From Circinella umbellata (taxonomy: Eukaryota > Mucoromycota > Mucoromycetes > Mucorales > Lichtheimiaceae), in assembly GCA_025093555.1 (NCBI GenBank), contig JAIWNF010000006.1, positions 186,001 through 250,000 on the forward strand: DNA of 64,000 nucleotides, in the 5' to 3' direction. Both the position numbers and the translations under genes were made by a program. Below, piece after piece: positions 48,991 to 61,755 of this stretch. Each line of letters begins with the position of its first letter. Positions within the stretch are counted from its first letter, which is position 1. The notes beneath the pieces are model-generated. The model was given only the letters and a program-made list of their open reading frames with translations, did not search any database and had not been told where the DNA came from.

Positions 48991-49703
48991 TATTATATTT
49001 AATATAACCACTGTAGTTAATAAATGGAAGTGCCTTATTTCTATAAAATCAGCAAAATACTTTACAGTTATATAGAGTTTGACTTCATATTTGACACCCA
49101 GATAGTAATATATAGTTGTATAATTTTCTTTTATTAATTTATGAATCTTCTACGTAATAATAAAGGATTATATATTTTGTCGTCTTTTCTTATAAGTGTT
49201 AGGCATATTTTGATGGTACAACACAAAATAAAAACAAAATCGAACAAAAAAGCAGTTAGGTAAGTCCATCGTGAAAATAACAAGTAAAAAAGCATCATAT
49301 GTAAATGAGATACAATGAAGATATGCAAGATACCTAACCGTTAGTAGGTACAAGGCTGTGATGAATTTCCATCAAATATCTTTATACTAAATAGTTGATA
49401 TGCAAGATGAATAAAAAAAATATTAAGCAGTGCTCTTGTTAATTTTATTCCGATATGTTGTCAAGAAAACAGTTCATACAATCCGGCAACAAGGCAAAGT
49501 ACAAACATTTTACCTCTTTCATTGTAGGCTTGGTGCCCCATTATTATGAATATCCCGCCACACTAATTAAATCGCATTGATTTATATTGTACACCAAATA
49601 ACCGATCAAACAGCGGAGTTTTCGACTTAAAATAAGAGTTACTTTTGTTGGCAAGCGTATTCCAGAAACCCACGTTGTAACTTTCAACTTTCATCGCGCT
49701 TCA

Positions 49704-52363
49704 ATGGTATTATAAAAAAAAGACGATGCATCATAGTTTTTTTTGATAATAACCTGATGATGTTTATTAATTAAACAATTTATAGGTTGTTTTAGCAGCA
49801 TCAATTGTAACCAAGAGCGGCAAAGGTAAATAATAAACATACAATAATATAATAAGATATATTTAGATCCCCTTTTAGGAATTTATGTATGTATTACTTT
49901 TTTTTAAAAAAAAACACACTGACATCCATGAAACAAACTAGCCGTCATCTCTCGTCAATTCCGTGAAATGCAGCGCTCGCGTATCGAAGGACTTTTAGCC
50001 TCCTTTCCAAAGTTGACTAGTACGGGACAACAACATACAACAGTAGAAACTGAGCACGTCCGTTACGTGTATCAACCCCTTGAAGAACTCTTTATAGTTC
50101 TCATTACCAACCGTCAGGTACAATACATACATTGATACTTTTTTTTTTCATTAAAATTACCATTCGGGCTTGGACAAAAGAAAAATCAGGAAATACATCT
50201 ATCTTGACATATTAATGATAATGATAAAACAACAATAATATATATATATGTATGTATGTATGTATACAGTCCAACATTCTTCAAGATATCGAGTCGCTTC
50301 ACCTTTTTGCTCGTGTGGTAACAGATATTTGTCGCTCGTGTGATGAGCATGATATTCTTCGCAACGCGTTCGAGTTATTATGTGCTTTTGATGAAATCAT
50401 TTCCGAGGGATATAGAGAAAATGTGAATCTTTCACAAGTTAAAAGCATTATTGAAATGGAAAGTCACGAGGAAAGGATACAAGAAATTATCGCCAAGGTA
50501 ATTCTACATACTTCTTGTTATTTATATTATTATATTATGGTAGAGTAATATATACATATATAAAAATACTAAAAATTGTATCCAGAACAAAGAACAAGAA
50601 GCCAAGGAAGAACTCAAGCGACGAGCGAAGCAATTCGATATGCAAAAGAAGGAAGCACAAAAACGTGGTCAAGGTTTTATGCAAGGCAATTTCAGTTCTC
50701 AAAACAATTATATGGGTGGTCGTTTCTCACCTGCTTTAGAACCAACAGTTCAAACTACTATGGATTCTCCTTATGTCAGGTAAAAAAAAAAAATAAGTTG
50801 GGTCGTTTATGTTTAGCTGGTTGAATAACACATAATAGATTTTAACTCGTATTCTCGATTTTCTTTTCTTTTTTAGTCGTTCATCGACTCCTCCTGCTCC
50901 TTCATCCAAGGCTCGCGGTATGCAATTGGGTCGTAAACCAAAATCGTCCGACTTGTTTGAAGCTATTAAAACTGAAGTTGAAGAGCCGTTACTCAAGTCG
51001 TCCAGATCTTCCGTTAGTGGTGGCGGTATGACAAAGAACCCTGAAGGGTGAGTTTATGTTTCATTTTCGAGAAAAAAAGGAATACTTAAGTTGTGCGCAT
51101 GTGTGTGTGGGATCTGACAAGAGTATTCTGTTGTGTTGGTTGGTACTAACAAGTAAGAATAATTTCAAATATACATTTAGTATTCATGTCAATATTGAAG
51201 AACGTGTATCTCTTGCTGCCAACAAAGATGGTGGTTTGGAACAAATGGAAGTTCGTGGTGTTCTTACATTAAGAGTGGGTGATGGTTCAAGTGGTCGAGT
51301 TCGTCTTACCCTTCAAGCAGCTGATGATCCTGCTATTAACTTTAAGGTAAAAAAAATAACTAAAAGGAAGAAAATGAAAAGGAGGGATTTATGGGTCGAT
51401 GAGATTGACTTTGGATGAACAAAAAAGAGAAGATTAACATCTTGGTGTGATTATAAATAGACTCATCCAAATGTAGACAAGGCCGTATTCAAAAATGAAA
51501 AGGCTGTTCAAATGCGAGACACTTCTCGTGCTTTCCCAGTAAATCAAAATTTGGAAGTTGTCAGATGGAAATTCACTACACGGGACGAAACTGCCGTTCC
51601 TCTTACAAGTAAGACTCTTTTAATCCATCAGACAATCACAGAGAGAGAGAGAATTAGGATAATAGGAGTATCAATTTTTTTAAAAAAAGATCACTAACCA
51701 ACAAATATAACATTACGGTGTTATTATAAATACTCATAGTTAATTGCTGGCCTTCTCCAGCAGGCGATGGCTCTTGCGACGTTAATATTGAATATGAGTT
51801 GGAAGCTGATCAATTAGAATTACGTGATGTTGTTGTTTCTATCCCCTTGCCGTAGGTTCACTTTCCATTATTATCAGTGTGTGTGGACGATGAAGGAGAA
51901 ATATCTATATATATATATTGAATGATGGACAACTAACATTTATTATATTATCCCTTTTAGTGCTGAACCATCAGTAACTGTACACAGTGCTGACGGCTCG
52001 TATTTTGTTGACCGTCAACGTCGATCATTGGACTGGCAATTGCCTGTCATCAATAGCTCAAATAAGGCTGGTTCGCTTGAGTGCAATATTCCAGGTGAAG
52101 ATGTCAATGGATTCTTCCCTGTCATGGTTTCTTTTGTTAGTGAACGGTTGATTTGTGATGTCGATGTAAGTGCACTTTGGAAAGAAGATGGTTTTTCTTA
52201 CTATCAACTGCAAACAAAAAAAAAAGAATAATGATACTGGTGATTAACAGAAAACCATTTCAAAAATAAATAGGTAAATGATGTACAAAATTTGGAGACC
52301 GACGCTCCAGCCGAATTCACAAAGGATATCCTTCTTTCTGCAGATGATTATACAATTGGCTAA
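49704..52363 (+). CDS. RET2: Coatomer subunit delta (delta-COP)
   Basis: A subunit of the COPI coat for Golgi-to-ER retrieval. Coding exons: 49704-49706, 49786-49825, 49942-50117, 50270-50497, 50586-50779, 50877-51047, 51181-51346, 51461-51608, 51761-51851, 51961-52165, 52274-52363; 503 aa, the usual length. The first coding exon is the ATG alone. The longin-like N-terminus reads [13 protein letters not shown] ... [20 protein letters not shown], then [20 protein letters not shown] and [17 protein letters not shown] charged coiled linker ([20 protein letters not shown]) leads to a C-terminal mu-homology domain ([20 protein letters not shown] ... [17 protein letters not shown]). A tandem CAGCAG acceptor at 51758-51763 could give two forms differing by one residue. 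Identification is certain. Confidence 0.95.
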
Positions 52364-52702
52364 AAAAAGTTAGATACAGAAAAAAAAATCCAAACCAAGA
52401 ATCAACATTTCCCCCTCCCCTCTTTTCCTTACAAGATATACATCCATACACCTCTCACAAGCTACCAACAAACAAACACAAATACATAAAAATGAAATAA
52501 TAGTGATAATAATAAAATGGAAACATGCACCAAACTCGTTTTTCAGTTTAGATTTATACAATTCATTATATATCATTTGTTATTGTTATTGTTATATATA
52601 CTTATCAAAGAAGAAAAAAATGTATATGTAATAAAGTTTTTTTTTGGAAAAAGAGAGTATAATACGGGAATGGAGAGAAAAGAGGATATGCAAGAACTTT
52701 TT
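52364..52702. other. Convergent 3' regions of the delta-COP and chitin synthase genes
   Basis: A 339-bp AT-rich spacer between two stop codons. Small reading frames on both strands overlap each other and show no family features. Confidence 0.6.
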
Positions 52703-55700
52703 TTAATGACCATAATAAATGGCAGGATAATTACGGACGGGTTGACTACCTTCATCTAAAGTAGCATGACGGTCATGTCGTGCCCATTCTTCAAATTTAC
52801 GCATAACAATATCTTTACCATCAAATTTGCCTTGCCGTCTACTATGATCTTCATGTTGTCCAGTGATACCTTGAACTTGTCTTGTTTCACCCCATGAAAA
52901 ATCATCAAAATTCCAATAAGCATAAGCAGGTAATAAGAAGTTCCAAATAGGTAACGAACATAAATACACCATCATCCATCCGACATACACCATTTTACGA
53001 GTTGTCAAGGAAATCAAAACCGCAGGTAAACCGAGAATAGCAGCCAATAATAATAATGGAATGATAGGTACAGGTCGAACAAAGAAGGAGACGACAATCA
53101 GATAGATTGTAAAAGAGATAGCTGCTGGCAAGACAACAGTACCGACCAATTCCATGAATACAACAAATTGCATAGAAAAGCAAAATGTTCCACATAAATC
53201 ACGGATAAGAACCAATTCTAGTAAGTTATGAACGGTAGAGTTGATCCATCGTCGACGTTGAGACAGTAGTACAGGGAATGTATCAGGTACGACGGTTTTA
53301 CAAACCTTGATAATATTTGATCAATAAAAGTAATAATTCAATGAAGATATTGGTAAAGAAAAAAAAAGTGAGACTTACAGCTTGAGGAACAAAGACCATT
53401 TTACGTTTTGGAAATGTACGTAACATCAATGTAGTAAGATAACGGTCTTCTCCTAGCAACAAAAGATTCTTTTTATGCAAAGTATCAACGACATTTTCAC
53501 AGTAACTCTCAACAATATCGGTAGAGCAAAAGATCGGTACGTATTGTTCTCCTTTGGGGGCAATGATTCGGTACATGCAAAAGCAACCAGGAAGACATGT
53601 AACACCACCAAATATAGATTCAAATGCCTTACTCATATGATGCGAAATATAGTATTCAAAAACCTGTATAGCAGTAACCCAACTATCACTCTTATTGGCA
53701 ATTTTTGTTTCACCACATAAACCCATAATTTGTGGATCCCTGGACATGGTGGCTACCATCCGTGCTAGTGAATCTGGATACACTTTAGTATCTGCGTCAA
53801 CCTATGTAATTCATTTTCATTGATATTTTTTTTTTTGAAGTGTACTGTTAGTTACTATATACTTATCCTATGTTAGGGGATAAAAGATCTATACTCATTA
53901 CCATAAGACAACATTGAAAGCGAGCTGGATGACGATCTACTAACTTGGCAACTGCTTTACAAAATTGAAACTCCAATTCACACATACGATCATGATAAAA
54001 GACCTTTTGCATTGTGTTCATGAGAATCACTTGACTATCTCGTTTACCGCGATTGCCCGGTTTCTTGGATTTTCGTTCGGCTGGCGTGCCACATTTAACA
54101 ATGACAATCATAGGGACACGTTGTTGTTGTTCCGATGGTTTAGGTTCTGGCGCTTTAGATGAATCATCATTATATTTATAATAACCTGCATAAACCTTTG
54201 CCATATTATGTCGCCTGGTACCGTCTGCAATTGCAACATAAGAAACAGGCCGTACTTTATCCCGTGGTAAAAGATCATCCTTCATCATACTCAATGCAAT
54301 TTCTGGAGTCGATTTAGTATTACCAGAACCCGTAACAATACCATCACAAATTACCAATAACACTTTATGTGATGCAGGATATTCGGTATTGGCCAATGAA
54401 TCCAATGTTGTTCGTAACCCTTCTTCTCCTTCAGAATAACAAGTCACAACCATAAACGTATAAAGTAAATCAAAATTGAATCTATGTTCCTTTTGTGCAT
54501 AGGCATCGGCAGCAGCATCTCGTTGAAGTCGTCCCAACGAATGTAACTCCTTGAAAAATTGGGAGTCCAAAACGTATGAATTGTTATTGTTGCCATTATT
54601 TGCACTACCAATACCACTGATACTACCATTGTTTATACTACTTATACTGTGATAACTTGTTGTTAAATCATTAATGTGATAATTTGCTGGTGATGATGGT
54701 GCAGTTATACATCGTCGTTGCCGTGGTGTTAATGTTAACATTGTGTCTGTACTACCGCTACCAAACCCTCCTCGAATTCCATAAGGGCTTTGACGAGTGT
54801 AACCTGGTGAATTAGGTTGAGTAAATCTTGATGTGGTTGGGAAAAACCGGCGCATGGCTCGTCCACTATTTGCTCCATTATTGCTACCGTTATTATTATT
54901 GCTGTAGCTTCGCATCGTATGTGGTGTACTTATAATACTACTGATACTTCCATTATTATAGTAATTTTCATTGATGCTTGGATTATGGCTTACACTAGGT
55001 GTTGCAGTCTGTAATGATTCTTCAATGGAAGCAATACTACTACGTCTTCTTGGATAATGCATTTGTTCAGCATTATCCATTTCCCACTGCATTACAGCCT
55101 CTTGTCGTATCCTTCGTTCTTCTGCTGTTTCTTCACGGATACTACCAAGTTTCCAAGATATACACCACCCAAAAACTAGTGCTAACATAAATCGAACCAA
55201 GACAACGCCTAAAATGACAGCTAATGAGACCCAAAGTACAATATCTGAAATGATACAACCAGTAGACCGATTATCAAGAACACCCACTTTAAGAACGTCT
55301 GTTAGACATTTTCCAATCATTAATCGATCTGCTGTAGTGCTTAACCAATAGGTTGCATCACGACCAATAAATGCACTCCCTGGACCAACGAATTGAGCAA
55401 TTTGATATGGCATGGGAACATTAGGCGTTAGATACCGCAGTCGTGACAAATCTAGTACATGACTAAAAAGATAAAAAAAAAAGCAAATTGTATACCAGTC
55501 ACCCACAATTTATTTATGAGTTTGTTTTTCCATTCACAGTACGATTCATATGTCTTTTAAAAATAATGATATAATAATTTACCCATTAAAAGCAACAAGG
55601 CTGGTCCCTGGCTCTTGGATATCTGTCCAATTATAATAAATATCACCTGCTACTTCCAAGTTACGTAATGCTTTTCTTGCTTTTTGACTAACATGACATC

Positions 55701-56805
55701 CTTCACGTTTCGGATTATCTGTATTATTGACCTTCGCTAGGTTATTTCTATCCAGAGGAACACATGGGAAATAATTAACAACATTTCCATGAGGATCATC
55801 TGCAACCATGGGGTTAAAAATGCCTTTACAGTTATAATTCACAGTTTGAAACATAAATGACAGGTCTCTACCACCATAACCCATTTCTAACAAGTCCCCA
55901 CTGGCAGGTACCCCAGGAAAAGGTGTAGCATGTGTGAATGATTTCAAATTGAATACTCGGCCGGAGATAATAATTTGGTCTTCGTTAATACCAGTTGGAC
56001 GAATACGTGTGGGTTGTCGACCACAAACTGCGGCATTAAATCCAAACGTTAAAAAGCCAACAGAAATACATAAAGTCAAAATGATGATTACTAAAGACAC
56101 CTTTTCTCGCCATGCTTGTTGCATTTGTTTGTCTTTAACACCAATAAGTCGCATGAAAAACGTAGGGATCCACCAGGTCAGAATCCAACTCGTTAATATC
56201 CAACAATCTGGAATATGAGAACGTTGTGTCATTTTTATAAATTTTCGCTGTATTTTATGTTTCATCATCATTTTCGATTTATCGTCGTCATCGTCGTCAT
56301 CATCGTCATCATCCTTCTCATCCAGTTCGTCTGTAATTGGCATGGCGAGATAACGCCGCTGTTCTGGTGGTAATGGCAGTTGCGCTGCTTTTTCTGCTAC
56401 TACTGATTTTGATGGCGTTGTATTTGTCGATGTATTGTCAGTCGTCTTTTTTGCCGCTGGTGCGGATGGTAATTGCTTCTTTAATATGGTTTCTTTGACA
56501 TCATTATTATTAATATCACTCGTATTATTAATATTATTACGTGATGCAATGTGCTTTGTAGCCGCAGAAGTGCCAGAACCTGCAGGTTGTTTTGTTTTGA
56601 TATTAGATCTGGAAGTATCAACACGAAGGTTAGACGATTTTCGAGTTGTTGTTTTAGATCCACTATTGGAAGTAGCACCGGACTGCTCTTGGTGTTGTTG
56701 ATGTGGGGGTGTTGACGAAGAGGATAGGATTTGTTGTTGTTGTTGCTGTTGTGATGGAGACAATGGTGGTGTAGAAGAATTTTGTGCCTTTTTTTCCGAC
56801 GACAT
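52703..56805 (-). CDS. Chitin synthase, class IV (Chs3-like)
   Basis: A plasma-membrane family 2 glycosyltransferase polymerising UDP-GlcNAc into chitin. Minus exons: 56805-55583, 55462-53902, 53801-53379, 53305-52703; 1269 aa. The first 190 residues are low-complexity (Gln, Ser, Asn, an Asp run). Two membrane helices follow ([20 protein letters not shown] and [20 protein letters not shown]). A cysteine-containing lumenal segment and a third helix lead to the catalytic region: [31 protein letters not shown] (about 929), [19 protein letters not shown] and the processivity motif [10 protein letters not shown] (about 1084-1093). A C-terminal helix bundle and a W-G-E-T-R tail end the protein. The catalytic D-x-D, E-D-R and Q-R-R-R-W are all intact. 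A roughly 170-residue Ser/Asn-rich insertion separates the third helix from the catalytic domain. Confidence 0.95.
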
Positions 56806-57460
56806 GATATCACATAAAAGAAAAGAAAGAAAGAAAAAGAAGGAAAGGAAAGAGCGAGAAAGGTGGAAAAGTAGTTGTATGAATTATTGACTATGTTGAG
56901 TAATATGGATAATATTAACGTAACAAGAGAAATATGTGCTGTAAAGAAAGAGCTAGCAATGTCCTTTCTTATTTTTTTCTCTCTTTAGTTTTTTCTTTTT
57001 TACAATTATTAACGTACACGATGATCCTTTTAATGATTCATATGGTAAAAAAGCGACAAGTTCATTGACTCACTGAAAATAATAAGGACAATGATAGTAT
57101 AAGGGTAGCATTAAGACGATATCGTTATTATTGTTATCTACATATAAAAATTCAATAATTTTCTTTGTTTGCTTTTCTTTTTCTCAAAGAAAGTGGAAAA
57201 AGTTAGAGACTGAACCATTTCTTCCTTCAATTTTTATTCTCTATCAATCCTCCGATAAAAGAAATAACAGCCTCTTGGTTGCGATTACAAGAACTGAAAG
57301 AATTTCTCCGGGTAATAATACTCTCGATTTGAACCCACTGATCTCCGGAGCTTTTTTTTCTCTTGTTCAAATAGAAATACAAAGAAATTTAAATAAAAAG
57401 GGGGGCGAAATAATTCGAAAAATTACAAAAAAAAAAAAAAGGTTATTATTATAACTTTTT
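56806..57460. other. Promoter of chitin synthase and 3' region of the trehalose gene
   Basis: A 655-bp spacer between two minus-strand genes. It has AG-rich tracts (56817-56870; CT-rich on the coding strand) upstream of the chitin synthase ATG. No other gene is supportable. Confidence 0.6.
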
Positions 57461-60400
57461 TTAGGCGTCATCATTCGTAATAGAAATAGCAGCCATCGAT
57501 TTCATAGTATCAATAACGTCTTGTACATTTTGTACGCGCCAAAATGCACTTGTTTTCTTATCTTCTGATCCACCAACCATAACTGAGAATACTTGGTCAT
57601 TGGGTAATAATGGCGTTTTTCGAAGTCGTTTAAACATATCTTCATCAGTTTTGTCATCTCCACAACACACCACAAAATCATAAGGTTGTTTTTGCACTTG
57701 TTGTTGTTCTTGCTGATTTCCTTGATTATTATCCACACCAGACGTACTACTACTTAATAATCGTTTGACAATTTCACCCTTATTGATCAACGTTGGTCGG
57801 ACTTCAAGGTTTTTTTTACCTACCAAGACCTCGACCGGTAACTTGGAAAGAATTGCATTTTCAAGATGGTTCTGACATTCTTTTGCTTGAAAAGCACCAT
57901 ATTCTGGATCAGCTAAACGATAATGCCAAGTAATAGAACATCGTTTATGTTCAATAAAACTACCGCTGGTTCGTTCAGTGTAATATGTAAAAATATCGAT
58001 TACATCATGTTTCCATCCCATATCTAAATGTTCGGTCAAATTAATCCACTTCTTGCTGTGTGGATATTTCATAAAGCATCCATGTTCAGCACTTAAACCA
58101 ATTCCATCTATATGACCTAACCATTTGTCTAAGGCTGCTTCATCACGACCAGAAATAACCCATACATCATTGCGAGGATCCGCACATAATTTTTCTAATG
58201 CTTCTAACATATCAGGTGGTGGTGTTGCTTGAGATGGTATTTTGCAAATAGGTGTCAAGGTCCCCTAAAATATCAATACATCCCGCACGCATAATATTTT
58301 TAGTTAATAGTTTTACTCATAAGCCAATATATATTTAAAGAGCCATTTTTTTTCATTTTTAAACATACGTCATAATCAAAGCAGAGTAAACGTCGTTTGG
58401 CTTGTTGATATTTTTCTGCTGCAAATTCTGGATTTAAAATAGGTGTGTCCTGTTCCGTTATAGCAATCGATTGAATAAGAACTTTGATAAATGAATGAGC
58501 CCAAAAAGATGCTGTGTGTGATTTTACATGGTCAAGTAGTTGCTATATATATAAAAAAAATTACGTCGTATACATTATTCTTTTTTTTCCGTCATCACAT
58601 TGTATAGGTTATTCTGCTTCTTTACCAAATGACGAGATAGTTTTTCTTCATCAGACATTAATAGAGCATCATTGATCGCTTTTGCCAAACCAGCATAATC
58701 CCAAGGATTGACCATCAGTGCCGAACTCATGGATCCTGCTGTACCAGTAAACTCAGATAAAATCAATGGACCATGTTTTTCTTGTTGACACATGATATAT
58801 TCTAAACTTGTTGTGTTCATACCATCACGTACAGCTGTAATCAATGCCGCATCTGCAATAGATAACAATGCGTATAATTCGTCTGTTTGTACATGATGAT
58901 GATAATGATGAACTGGTGTAAATTCAAGAGAACCATAAGCTCCGTTGATATGAGCAACAATATCGGATACTTTGCTCTCTAACTTTGCGGATTCGGATGT
59001 GTTACCATCTGTCACTTGAATAAGAACAACCTAAAAGCAATTTTCTTTAAATTTTCTTTTGTTCTCTATAAATAAACTTGTCATAATTCGTATATAAAAT
59101 GCAAATTACCTTATTTCGCCACTCAGGATAATCCATCAAAAACTTTTCAAATGCAGCCAACTTTTGGACTACACCTTTAACAAGATCGAGTTTATCACGT
59201 CCAACAATAATCTTTTTACCAGTATACATATCTGCAATGGCTTTCATTTTAGCTTGAACGCTTGGATCACATCGCATACTATCTACTCGATCCACATCAA
59301 TACCAATAGGAAAAGTACCGACATGACAAAAATGGCCCCCTTCTTCTACACCCTCGGGTGTTGATTCAAAACCAAATACGCGTGTACAAGTAGAAATAAA
59401 ATGTCTAGAATAAGAATAGGTCTGTCTTGTCTTTGCGTTAGATCTTTTTTTTTACTATCTCCTACCTTTCATAAGAAGCAAAGAAAGGAAAGATTATCAT
59501 TGGTGACTGATTTATTAGGAACTTGCCTGAAATCCAACCAAATTTGCTCCGAGCATACCCTTCAAGACTTCTTGTCTCTCTAGAAAGAAAGAATAGAGCA
59601 TATAATTAATTTAGCCTTTTACACAGGGAAGAAAGGAAGACAAAAAAGAAACATTATGTACTTGGTAAACAACGGAAAATCTCAGAACTTGGAAACGGTG
59701 CATGAACAAAAAGACCTATTCTTGCTTTTGGTAATTTTTCACGTACAAGACCGGGTACCAGCAATAAATGATAATCTTGGACCCAAACTAATTTGTCGTC
59801 ATGACAACCCCATCGTAAGAGATAAATCAATAAAGGTCTTCTTTCCCTTTCTCTTTTGTTAATCTAGCTACTGTAATTCTTACTGATGTCTCCGTCTTGA
59901 TAATGTTGTACGACAAGGTCAGCATACTTTTGGTTGACAGCTGCGTAGGCTTCCCATTGAGTACGTTCGAGCCGACCATCTGTTGCATCATTCCATATCA
60001 AATAGTGAAATAATGGCCATAACACTAAAATGATATTTATTTTATATATACATAAATGCAGAATGAATTTAATTGTTGTAAATATGATGTATATGAGTAT
60101 GTGCCTTGCACACATAAAAACAAACAAAAAAGAATTGATATTTTACTTGTTTTACAATAACCATCATAATGACCATCAACACTTTCACTATCCAAAAATA
60201 ATGGAATACAAGCATGTTTTTCTTTCAATTCTTTCGTCAAAACCTGTTTATCATGATCGTTCAAAGTTTGAACAATTGTTGTAGCTGCTTCTGGTGAACC
60301 GACATGTTTTCTATAAATTTCACCTGACCAGCCAACATGTACTGTTTCCCATTCGTTTCTTAACGATTCAATACCAGCGTACATTGCACCATGACCTCTT

Positions 60401-60561
60401 CTTGGTGCTAATGACCATGAAGGTGCTTCTGTTGGGGTGTTGGTGACCGTTTGACTGATTTCAAAAGGTATTTGATGTGTGACATGAACTATTCGATTGG
60501 CTGGTTTTTCTCCCGTTGTTGATGAAAGTAGAGCTGGTAAAAGTCGATCTGGTTCTTGCAT
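57461..60561 (-). CDS. Trehalose-6-phosphate phosphatase (Tps2-like, TPS-TPP two-domain)
   Basis: Completes trehalose synthesis by dephosphorylating trehalose-6-phosphate; trehalose protects against heat and desiccation. Minus exons: 60561-60147, 60024-59884, 59850-59662, 59579-59527, 59421-59110, 59030-58599, 58542-58369, 58264-57461; 839 aa. The N-terminal GT20 (synthase-like) domain has LVWVQDYHLLLVPGLVREK, HAPFPSSEIFRCLP, GANLVGFQTYSYSRHF and KIIVGRDKLDLVKG. The C-terminal phosphatase has the HAD nucleophile DYDGT (570-574), WVISGRDEAALDKW, LSAEHGCF and CCGDDKTDEDMF. An intron falls between the D and G of DYD|GT. Exon 4 ends in a GC donor (CAG|GCAAGT). The intron at 59851-59883 is only 33 nt and its acceptor is my least certain join. 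Whether the synthase half is active is not decided by sequence alone. Confidence 0.9.
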
Positions 60562-60726
60562 TCTTAAAAAAAACCCTAATCTAATTACAATATATTTTTT
60601 GAAGTGTCTAAATGTTTGTGTTTGAGACGAGAGAGTTGAGAAAAAAAAGAGACAGGGCAAGGTACCCAATAAAAATAATTAAAAAGAAAATCAGGTCGGT
60701 TTTAAAAATAGGGTTCGAGAGTTTTA

Positions 60727-61705
60727 TTATTTTGGTACGATGATCAAAACATCATCATCTCCACGGAAAATATCTAATAATCGCTTATCCATCTGTTTTG
60801 TATTGATTGGAATTGTCACCTTGCCATTATTACGTGCTAAACTGAAATCTTTGGGTAATCCGTCCAATTCCTTTAAATAAAAATAATAAATAAGATACGT
60901 GTTGGTCTATTACTTGTGTATCTATTTTTTTTTCTTTCTGGAAACCGCTACACTTTCCATCTTTTTTACTTTACCTGTCGAACAGCATTCATTGAAGATT
61001 CAATAGATTCATTCTTTAAAAAGACAGAACCCAAAATCGTTTCATCTGAACGCGACTTAAGATATACTAAAATTTCCTTTTCTTCTTCATCATCCAATTT
61101 TTGTTGTTTCACTGGAGGGGATTGAGGTGAAGGATCTTGTTCTGCCAAATGTTTGCGTAAAACATTCTCCACTTTACTTTCAGAAAACTCATCAGGATGT
61201 AACCAAGACTTTTCAAGATCGGGTTCTTTAATATAAGTAGGGGTAATTGATAATTCTGGTTCTGGTCCAGCACCTTTTTCGGTGACATCTCCAAACATGG
61301 ACTGGATAGATGGTTTTGCTGCTAAATCGAGCGCTGTTTGACCCTTATTGGTCTTGATATTTGGGTCAGCACCGTTTTGAAGTAATACACGTACAACATC
61401 TTCTTGTCCTCTATGAGAAGCCCAATGTAATGCGGTCCTTTTCTTTCCCATCATCAAAATGATCAATTTAGTATTTTTTTTTTCCTTTCGTGATATGATA
61501 ATTAAAAGTTTTATTGCAAATTCGGTGTCTACCATCATTACCGACATTAACAAAAACAAGAAAAAAAAAAGAGAAAAAGTTACCAGCCGTTCATTTTGTT
61601 TTGAGAGTTGAGATTAACACCACTTTTAGCGAAATGCTGTACAGCTCGAGTATTGCCAAGGGCAGCTACTTCGCGCAATGTTTCTTCACGTTCGTCTCCA
61701 AACAT
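60727..61705 (-). CDS. Ankyrin-repeat protein, ANKRD40-like
   Basis: Minus exons: 61705-61584, 61437-60975, 60870-60727; 242 aa. Residues 5-105 are ankyrin repeats (EETLREVAALGNTRAVQHFA, TALHWASHRGQEDVVRVLLQ, NGADPNIKTNKGQTALDLAA). A linker with several Pro and Glu residues follows. The C-terminal ELDGLPKDFSLARNNGKVTI ... DDDVLIVPK resembles the conserved tail of ANKRD40. Its biochemical role is unknown. It lies head-to-head with a doubtful plus-strand gene, 50 bp apart. Confidence 0.82.
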
Positions 61706-61755
61706 TTTTGACAGTTCAATGAGAAAAACAAGTTCCAAGAAAAAGGTGTCGGGGA

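Larger units (their letters stand above)
44415..49703. other. 5.3-kb gene-poor region
   Basis: Strongly AT-rich, with no gene I can support. It contains a TA run (44831-44852) and several short A/T homopolymers. Two stretches (45893-46021 and 48757-48990) share a short Ser-Asp-Asp plus hydrophobic-helix coding pattern and are listed separately. It probably consists of decayed repeats like those at 18-23 kb. Confidence 0.55.

Noticed and set aside
52703..61705. Cell-wall/trehalose gene cluster
   Set aside because: The genes are simply neighbours; no shared promoter element or cluster-specific regulator is visible.
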